Source: Plotosus lineatus
Taxonomy: Eukaryota > Chordata > Actinopteri > Siluriformes > Plotosidae
Assembly: GCA_024760905.1 (NCBI GenBank)
Contig: CM045729.1
Location: 55,864,580 to 55,928,579 of the forward strand
Direction: 5' to 3'
Length of the DNA stretch: 64,000 nt
Shown: in pieces, positions 1 through 64,000 of the stretch
How positions within the stretch are numbered: position 1 is the first letter of the stretch
Layout: every line of letters begins with the position of its first letter
Program-made: the position numbers and the translations under genes
Notes under the pieces: model-generated
What the model saw: the letters and a program-made list of their open reading frames with translations, nothing else
The model's database searches: none
Told to the model about the DNA's origin: nothing

Positions 1-175
1 TGCCAATCATTCATTATTTGGCCTGCAGCATTACATCCTGCATCAATATTATTAAGTTCACAAACAGGCTTGGGGACCTCATGTCCTGGTACGACACCTG
101 ACTGATTAAGAAATCATTCAGTGTTCATTTGAATGATTTACTGTTCAGAAATCATTCACTTATTCTTTCTCTTAG

Positions 176-55958
<55,783 letters not shown>

Positions 55959-56185
55959 ACATGCCCTGCTACCCAGGATCCTGAACTCCTTTCAACTCAA
56001 ACACTGCAGAGATCAGTTTTGAGATTGCGTCTGTATTTCTACACATGATAGATTTTAATTATTAAATAATTAATTGTACTTATTTAAAGACACTACTGAT
56101 TGCTGAGTTTGTATATTGCTAATGCATTTCATTTCATTCACTGTATGAGTAGAAGCTAATAAAAACTAAATGTTAAATTCCTGAC
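55959..56185 (+). terminator. VWA8 3' UTR with poly(A) signal
   Basis: A canonical AATAAA lies at 56158-56163, about 200 bases after the stop codon. The short AT-rich 3' UTR has no other obvious signal nearby. The cleavage site is inferred to fall 10-30 bases downstream and cannot be read directly. Confidence 0.7.
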
Positions 56186-56518
56186 AGTTGCCTGTAACCT
56201 CAGTGCCCTGGTCAACATTTCAGTGTTACATAAGACTTGTCACTTGATGGATGTGTTTGTGTGGGTTTTCTCAAGATTCTCCTTTTTCGGCCAGATGACG
56301 GATTGGACGTAGCTCATGAGGGAGCAGCAGAGTGATGCAGAAAAGTCACACTCATCTTATCACCTTAGTGTCCCTGTATAATCTCGCTTTATCTTATAAG
56401 AACTTTACTGCAATTTTACAACCATGCTTCTATGCACATTCTGTCTTATACTGTAGATACAACGAGTCAAAGAAAATCACCAGTGTGGACAGAAATTACT
56501 CTTGAATTAGTGACTGTC

Positions 56519-56857
56519 TTCCTTTCGACTTTTTCCCTTTTCCTCGGGAGTCACCACAGCGAATCATCTGATTCGCACGTTTGATTTGACAGAGGTTTTT
56601 ACGTCGGATGCCCTTCCTGTCACAACCCTTTTTAGCAAGGGACAGAAACACGCTGACGGCTTTGCAGCTACTGTACGAAAGTCAGCAATGGTTCTTTTAC
56701 ATGCCTCTCACCATAGACAGTGAGAGACATGGCCCGCCTTTGATAACCCAGTTAGCTGCACTGGGGGGACGGTGACAACCTTGTGGAGAGTGGGACTTGA
56801 ACCCCCAACCTTTGGATCAGCGATCCAGCGCCCTATACCACTAGACCACCACTGACA
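56519..56857 (-). mobile_element. SINE family A, full length
   Basis: The minus strand shows the tRNA-like head with GGGGGTTCAAGTCCCACTC, the CTCACTGTCTATGGTGAG body, and the tail CGCTGTGGTGACTCCC before CGAAAGG. It lies about 360 bases after the VWA8 poly(A) signal. Confidence 0.88.
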
Positions 56858-56859
56858 GA

Positions 56860-57680
56860 GTGAATCATCCTGAAATCCCAAATTAACTGTGAGCGATTTT
56901 GCGAAAACAAAAGCTCGGGTTATTTTTATAACTAGGTTTCTAATCTAGCTTTAAATTTTTTAATGAACTTCAACATGATCTTTACCCCGTTTCCTGACTT
57001 TTGTGACCTCTTGGTTTAGGTGTTTGGCATAAGCAGCACAGATTGGAGCGTCGCCAGTCTGACCCTTGGCATTCCCCGTTTAACTGTACGCACTCCTTAA
57101 GCACCACTTGCGCAATTCCCCCCGTCCCTTCCTCCGGTTCAGTCTAGGATCCTCGGCTCTGCCGGGATGCATGTGTTTTTCCTGTTTTTCATGCATGCCT
57201 TTTCCTTCCTGTGCTGCTTGAGCTGTTGGGGTACAACCAGGCTGCTGTGTGCTTCTCAAGTGCTTGAAGATTCCAAGCGCAGGCTCGGGTTTCACCACGC
57301 TCTGGATGTTGCTGGGGAGAAAGTGGACCTGTAATTTATTACACAATAGCAAGCTGTGGAGAGATGTGGACTGTCAGCAGGTGACACAAACATATGTGGT
57401 GGAAAGATGGATGTGGCTGTTGGTCATGTCTTATTATTATTATTATTACTTTATTTAAATGAAACTCTGGGTGGCTGGAATGCAGCAGCTCTATTTTGTA
57501 TTTGAGGGCAAAAGACATGAGTGAGGAGAGTGAGTTGTGAGTGAGTGTGCTGATGGAGCGGTAGCAGGTTTTCTGAGGGGTGTAGAGTCAATCATCCACA
57601 TTGTTAATGAGTGAATCTTCCCACAACAATGGAGACACAGCTTTAAAAATAATTAATAAATTCCAAAGTGATTGTTTAAT
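56860..57680. other. Intergenic sequence, no gene seen
   Basis: A minus-strand frame at 57080-57352 (90 codons) has no recognisable motif or start context. Nothing else is supported. Confidence 0.45.
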
Positions 57681-57686
57681 CCATGC

Positions 57687-57691
57687 CGTGT

Positions 57692-57762
<71 letters not shown>
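57687..57762. repeat. (GT)n microsatellite
   Basis: About 37 GT units. Confidence 0.96.
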
Positions 57763-57763
<1 letters not shown>

Positions 57764-57764
57764 T

Positions 57765-58445
57765 GGTCATATCCTGTGATTGTGAAATAATCTGTCACTC
57801 GGTCTCACATGATATTTGAAGAGATCAAATAAATCTGAACAATAAACACCATTATCTTTTCTTCTCATGGGATTTGGATGAAAATCATGACAGGAAGTAT
57901 GTGCTTTACTGATTGTGTTCTATCTGACATTTGCAGGATAGTTGTCGCTGGATAAAACAAACAACTTTTCACTTTGCAGCAAAAGGAAGGGGTTTTCCAC
58001 TGCTAGCAGAGGTGACTGTTCACGGTATTTCTAGAAGGCCCAGCAGTTTGCATCAACACTTGGTCTCTTTTTCCGTCTACGAAGGACCAAAATGAAGGAT
58101 CAGCAATTTTCTCTGCAAAGTTTTACTGTCCAGCCCTTCCAAGCTAACCCATATCTTTCCATTACATCAGCATCTCATATGGTAATTATTTATAAGATTA
58201 CATCATCATAGTGCTATTAATGCACACTTCATCATCCACTTCTGTAAATGCACAGCCTCAGAAATTATTTAGAGGTCACTGTAAAATCAGCAGTTTTCTC
58301 AGGGATTTGCTGTTTATGGAACATGAACACGTGTTTGAGGAACATGAGCACTTTTGTTTTATTACAAAAACTACTGACATTTCCCACAAATTCCACATAA
58401 TAACTATTGTCACTTAGAGCGGAAAAGGACAACTGATAAAAAAAT
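57765..58445. other. Intergenic sequence, no gene seen
   Basis: No supported feature. Confidence 0.5.
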
Positions 58446-58449
58446 TTTC

Positions 58450-59160
58450 ATGGCATAGTGGTTAGCACATTCAGCGGCAGTGGTGCCCTAGTGGTAAAGA
58501 GTGCTGGATCGCTGATCCTAAGGTTGGAGGTTCGAGTCCCACTCTCCACAAGGTTATCACTGTTTCCCCAGTGCAGCGAACTGGGTTATCAAAGGGCGGC
58601 CATGTCTCTCACTGTCTATGGTGAGAGGTTCATGTAAAAGAACCATTGCTGACTTTCGACAAGAGTAGCTGCAAAGCCGTCAGCGTGTTTCTGCCCCTTG
58701 CTAAAGGTTTGTGTCAGGAAGGGCATCCGACGTAAAAACCTACACCAAATCAAACATGCGAATCAGATGATTCACTGTGGTAACCCCTGAAAAAGGGAAA
58801 AGCCGAAAGGAAAAGAAGAGTGGTTAGCACATTCACTTCAACAGCAAGAAGGTCCCGTGTTCAGTTCCCTGGCTCGCATGTTTCTGTGTGGAGTTTGAAT
58901 ATTCTTCCTGTGCTTGTGTGGGTTTCCTCTGGGTGCTCCAGTTTCCTCTCACAGTCCAAAAACATGCACAGTAGATTAATGTCTGGTTCCAAATTACCCC
59001 TAGGTGTGAGAGTGAGTGGGAATGGCTGTGTGTTGCCCTGCTATAGCCTGGTGAGCTGTTCATGGTGTACCCCACCTTCTCCCAGAGTCGGCTGAGATGG
59101 GCACCAGTCTCCCCATGACCCTAATTGAATTAAAGTGGCTTAGAAAATGAATAAAGGGAA
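58450..59160 (+). mobile_element. SINE-like family C, split by family A
   Basis: The head GGCATAGTGGTTAGCACATT, then GTTTCCTCTGGGTGCTCCAG, CTCACAGTCCAAAAACATGC and the 3' body GAGTCGGCTGAGATGGGCAC. It ends near AGAAAATGAATAAAGGG. The copy proper is 58450-58473 plus 58836-59160. Confidence 0.85.
58474..58818 (+). mobile_element. SINE family A inserted in SINE family C, 17-bp duplication
   Basis: Full-length head to tail (GCGGCAGTGGTGCCCTAGTG ... GAAAAGCCGAAAGGAAAAGA). AGTGGTTAGCACATTCA is repeated at 58457-58473 and 58819-58835. The duplicated sequence is part of the family C head, so A entered an existing C copy. Confidence 0.94.
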
Positions 59161-59169
59161 TGATTAAGG

Positions 59170-59860
59170 ATTTCACTTTAAACGAGTCCCGAAATCAATA
59201 TTTAGTTTACTAACCACTGACATTCAATCACAGCTTTCATGTGTGTTGACACGCTTGCCACCAGAACTCAACATAGTGCTTGGGTGACCTTATGCCACTC
59301 TTTATTCAAAAATTCAATAAGCTCAGCTTTGTTCGATGCCCATCAATCCATTCCTCATCCCTCTTCTTCCCTTCATACCATGACTACAGTGTGTGGTAAT
59401 GGTGTGTTCACCTGTTTTTTGTTGAAGTTTGAACTCCTCTCTGAAGTAACTTACTTCACTTAATTGCACGCCTGCCAACTTTACTGTTAATTATTTATTC
59501 AGCATAGATTTCCAGTGAAGAACTGCTCTAACCATCAATGACAAGTCTCACAGTTTACTTCTCAGAGAATATCCAGAAGTGCCTGTGTAGCAAATATTAC
59601 CATAATGCAGTTATGTAGATATTTATGCTGTATGACTTTTCAATGACAACTGGGAAGTATACTTCTTTATTATATGTCTACACATTCAGTTCCAAGAACC
59701 TGGGCGGAAAAGTTTTTACAGGGCGTATCACATACAGAAGGAAAAATGCAAGCATTATGTAAGAACTTATCAATAATAACAGATTAACTTACAAAGTTGA
59801 ATCATTTATTAATAAGAAGACTTGGACCAGAATAGACTAAAAGTCTCATTGCTCTAAGTC
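59170..59860. other. Intergenic sequence, no gene seen
   Basis: No supported feature. Confidence 0.5.
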
Positions 59861-59867
59861 AGTACTG

Positions 59868-60428
59868 CACGGTGGCGTAGTGGCTAGCATGTGCACTTCA
59901 TAGCAAGAAGGTTCTTGGGTTTGAGTCCCTGGCTCAGCGACGGTCATGTGTCTGTGTGGAGTCTGCATGTGCTCTCCATGCTTGCATGGGTTTCCTCTGC
60001 TTACTCTGGTTTTCTCCCACAGTCCAATGTACAGTATGCAATTTTTTTGTTCTCAATTGCCCCTAAACGTGAGTGTGAATGTAAGAGAAACTGATTGTTT
60101 ATTGATTCCCAAAGAGGAAATACAAATGTTGCTGCAATACAAGAGCATAAATAGGATGCAGAACATCAAGCAACAAGATTGATAGGTAAACTCAGTGTAA
60201 ATAAAATAAAAATAAAGTAGACAGAGTTTTTAAAGGTTAAGGTGTTGAGTGGAATGAATATTGGGCTATCAGTGCTGTGATAGACTTTCTCCCCATTGGT
60301 GTAATTGTAGTGTGAGTGTTCGCCCTGTGATGATCTGGAGAGCGGTTCAGGGTGTAACCCACCCAAAGTCTTTTGAGATATTCTCCAGGGTCCCCATGAC
60401 CTTAGTTGGATTAAGCGCCTTGGCAAAT
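59868..60428 (+). mobile_element. SINE-like family C, with internal insertion
   Basis: The head ACGGTGGCGTAGTGGCTAGC, TCTCCCACAGTCCAATGTAC and, after about 200 unrelated bases (60090-60295), the 3' body AGAGCGGTTCAGGGTGTAAC and TCCCCATGACCTTAGTTGGA. Confidence 0.78.
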
Positions 60429-60436
60429 TAATTTCT

Positions 60437-60755
60437 TTCTTTCTGCTTTTTCCCGTTCTCGAGAGTCGCCACAGCGAATCATCTGATCTGCACATTTGAT
60501 TTGGCATAGGGTTTTACATCGGATGCTCTTCTTGACACAACCTAAGCAAGGGACAGAAACACGCTGACGGCAGCCTACTCTTTATGAAAGACAGCAATGG
60601 TTCTTTTACATGCCCCTCACCATAGACAGTGAGAGACATGGCCCGCCTTTGATAACCCAGTTAGCTGCACTGAGGGGGACGGTAACAACCCTGTGGGGAC
60701 TCGAACCCCCAACCTTAGGATCAGCGATCTTGCGCCCCATCCACTAGACCATTAC
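60437..60755 (-). mobile_element. SINE family A in a family C tail
   Basis: Minus strand carries the RTE-like tail first on the plus strand (AGTCGCCACAGCGAATCATC) and the tRNA-like head with CCCCACAGGGTT-type sequence last. TGGCAAAT occurs at 60421-60428 and again just after the element, a likely short target duplication. Confidence 0.82.
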
Positions 60756-61124
60756 AGCCCCTGGCAAATGTATGAATGCTCTAAATAAAATGTTCTCGGG
60801 AAATCGCAAAAGAAATCGCCCTGAGGAAATGCATACCTTTTCATCTAAATGTAAACCACTGATTATTCTATGTACACTTTTCGTCAATTGTATTATTGTC
60901 GTCAATTTACTGGATTATGGTGCAGTTGTTAAGCAATTGAGATGTCTAGACCTATACAATATCATCTTTTCGTAATAATGTGGAGACTGGGGTTACTTGC
61001 TTTGTTCAAGCTTGATAATGTTTTTATTTCCGACTCTCAGAGGCTCATTGCCTGCATGTCAGAACACAAGCTCAGACAGAATAGAGGATCTGTTGCATTA
61101 GACATAAACATATTTTGAGATCAT

Positions 61125-61495
61125 CCATCTGTTTGATGAATCTCTTAATCCTATTAGGGTCATGGTGAGTCTGGAGCCTGTCTCAGCCAATTCTGGGCAA
61201 CTGTGAGCTACGCACTGAACAGCTTGTCAGTCAGTCACAGGGACACAATTTCCTCTGGGATCAATAAAATGTTCTGATTCTGATGGTGCACACAACCATT
61301 CACACTCACACCGAGGGGCAATTCAGAACAGCCAGTCAGCCAACTGTGTATGTCGTTGGAGTGTTGGATGAAACCCACACAAGAACAGAGAGAACATATA
61401 AACTCGACACAAAAATGCTTTTTGCCGACCCCTGGGCTTGAACCCAGGAATGTCCTACTGTGAGTTGGACAGGCTAACCACTACACCGCTATGGT
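61125..61495 (-). mobile_element. SINE-like family C
   Basis: Plus-strand motifs CTTAATCCTATTAGGGTCAT, TCTCAGCCAATTCTGGGCAA, CACACCGAGGGGCAATTCAG and a head near GCTAACCACTACACCGCTAT, all inverse to the family C order. Confidence 0.8.
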
Positions 61496-61499
61496 ACCT

Positions 61500-62120
61500 A
61501 TTTTGAGCCCAGTGTTTTCTTCCTCAGTACTTATTTCTTCAGACTGAAGTGACGCTCGATCAAGTGACAAACTTCTGTACATGCTAACTTTTATTCTGAC
61601 TTCCTCCAGAGAATGTGACTGCATCATCACACCCTATTGCATAATGTGCTGTTGCTACTCTGATTCAGGTTTACTGGGCTAGAGAGTGATGTTCTCCAGG
61701 CCCTTCTCAACTCTTCACTGGATGAACTTTACTTACAGGTGTGCAAAACAGGATACAACCGAAAGCAAAAGGTTTGCCGACACAAAGAACAAATGGAAAA
61801 ACTGTTATGTAAACAAGATGTATATAAAAAATAATTAGTTCGAGAAAACGTCTGTAACTCTGTGAATTACTGTTTCACTGAGGTTTAATATGTGTTCTCA
61901 GAGGCCAGGCTTTCATGGAACTGTTTGAGTTTTTTTCTGCAAAAGAATTTCAATCCTATTTTCAGTACTTATTCACTACAAAGACAGTTTTTCATATGCT
62001 CAGCCAGGGGTGCTATCACTTCAAGTTTCCATCTCTCTAACTTCATTGTCATATACAGGAAACAATGGAACATCATGAATGCCAATGAAACCTTTAACTC
62101 AGAGCCCCCCGAATACTGCA
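61500..62120. other. Intergenic sequence, no gene seen
   Basis: No supported feature. Confidence 0.5.
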
Positions 62121-62121
62121 G

Positions 62122-62547
<426 letters not shown>

Positions 62548-62548
62548 T

Positions 62549-62680
<132 letters not shown>

Positions 62681-62685
62681 GTCGA

Positions 62686-63396
62686 CCCTCAATTTACGAA
62701 GACCCCTTTGTTACGAAATCCCCGGATTACGAAAAACATTTTATTGAGTTTGCGTCCCCGAAATACGAAACAACCCCCTCTTACGAAAAGAAATTCAAAT
62801 GCCAATCAAAATTTCACACAACTCGCAAGTTGCTCCCCGCTGGCCTCCCAGATAGAGACAGAAGGAAGCTTCACTCTTTAGTTTTTAGTTTAGTTTTTTA
62901 AGTTGTTTAATTCAGTAAATGTTTAATAAATGTGGGCGCATTTGAGCTCATCTGGAATTCAGATCCCTCAAGGAATCAAATTAAAGTTGAGTTTGTCAAG
63001 CAGGGAATGCACTTTGAATTCACGTCTTGTGGGCGTGGCCAGCAGAGAAGGAGATAGAGAGAGAGAGAGGTGTGTGTGTGTGTGTGTGTGTGTTAATAAA
63101 AATGTTTAATAATGGTTTAATTAATAAATATGTTAATAAAATGGTTTAATGTTAATATATGTTAATACAATGTTTAAATGGTTTAATAAATAATTTTCTT
63201 TTACTTTTAACACACATTTCATACAAAATTGGTGAACTTTTCTCATTTTTGAAGGGTTTATGGGATTTATCCAGTCCACGAACTGGAGCCTTGGAACGAA
63301 TTAGGCGTTTAACATGTAAGATGCGACCCCTACTTACGAAATCCCGCGTTGCAAAAAAGGCTCCGGAACGGTTGATTTCGTAAATTGGGGGCCGAG
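62686..63396 (+). mobile_element. Tigger-like MITE beside a TA microsatellite
   Basis: It starts CAGTCGACCCTCAATTTACG and ends CGTAAATTGGGGGCCGAG, inverse to each other. It shares ATAGAGACAGAAGGAAGCTT and CTGGAATTC-type interior with 12926-13812. Internal GA and GT tracts are shorter here (63053-63092). Confidence 0.85.
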
Positions 63397-63399
63397 GTA

Positions 63400-64000
63400 G
63401 TGATGTGTACATGAACAGTGTGTGCAAATTGTTCATTATTTCAGCAGTTCAGTAGAAACTGTTGCATTTTAATAGGTTATTTTGTACCTTTGATTTCTGA
63501 ATATTTGAGAACACAGAAGGGTTTAATGAATGTTACTTCATTGTTGATTCCATTAGATACACAAATAAATGCACATTACTGTATTTTAAATGGGTGTAAT
63601 TCTAGGCTTCATTGTGCTCAGTTATCTAGACATCCATTCAATGCCAAATGTAATGAGGAAAGTCATGTTGTGAGTTGTCAGTTGAGAATGCATTTCTGGT
63701 GGAAAAGCTAATCGACATCACTTAAATGGTTTGCGTTTCCCTTTCTGAATATGATGTAAAGAGCTGAGGGTTTTTGTTGTTGTTTTAGCGTCTATATCAT
63801 CACTTTATTTTTAGCTGTTCCCAGCGTGTTTTAATAATCTCCGAGCTGCTTTGAAATCCTCCCAGTTACACTCTGTGCATATTCCTTCTGGTGTATCTGT
63901 TCTAAATCTGTCAGATGACTTGGCGAAACCTTACTTACTTTTACTAATGTATTGAATAAACTATAATTATATATTTATATCAATATCAATATTTTGGAAT
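63400..64000. other. Intergenic sequence, no gene seen
   Basis: No recognisable gene or repeat in the last 600 bases. Confidence 0.5.

Noticed and set aside
57080..57352. 90-codon minus-strand frame downstream of VWA8, possibly a neighbouring gene
   Set aside because: No recognisable motif, splice signal or poly(A) context.

Overview
This is a vertebrate, almost certainly teleost fish, genomic window. It holds one recognisable host gene: the 3' part of VWA8 (von Willebrand factor A domain-containing protein 8, a mitochondrial AAA+ ATPase/VWA protein), on the + strand. Eleven coding exons between 176 and 55958 have GT-AG boundaries and compatible phases. They join into one 528-codon open frame ending in TAA at 55956-55958, with a poly(A) signal at 56158-56163. 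The gene's 5' half, including the AAA+ ATPase part, lies upstream. The teleost assignment rests on the repeats: Tc1-like elements, RTE, L2 and Rex1/CR1-like LINEs, several tRNA-derived SINE families and very dense CA/TA microsatellites. I cannot fix the species.

Layout: exons 1-3 lie at 176-4022. A 23-kb intron (4023-27041) is filled with transposable elements: a decayed Tc1 transposon (about 5452-6918), an L2-like LINE interrupted by a hAT tip (8757-11875), an inverted second L2-like 3' end split by a TA-flanked MITE (12560-14560), and further TIR elements. Exons 4-5 (27042-27615) are followed by a 7.5-kb intron that holds a LINE nested inside a Tigger-like MITE (29133-32540). A second MITE there carries an 18-bp-TSD RTE insertion and a 340-bp palindrome. 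Exons 6-8 lie at 35162-43853. The next intron (43854-53626) contains a hAT-like element with perfect 8-bp flanking repeats (47225-51277). That element encloses a nearly full-length but broken RTE LINE on the minus strand, and a 5'-truncated CR1/Rex1-like LINE follows it. Exons 9-11 (53627-55958) close the gene. The 3' flank (56165-64000) shows only repeats.

No bacterial-type system, CRISPR array, rRNA or functional tRNA was found. The most interesting material is the transposon record: datable nesting with intact target-site duplications, a SINE family whose tail matches the RTE LINE in the same window, a mosaic SINE that combines the head of one family with the tail of another, and large inverted repeats. 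None of the LINE or transposase frames looks fully intact.
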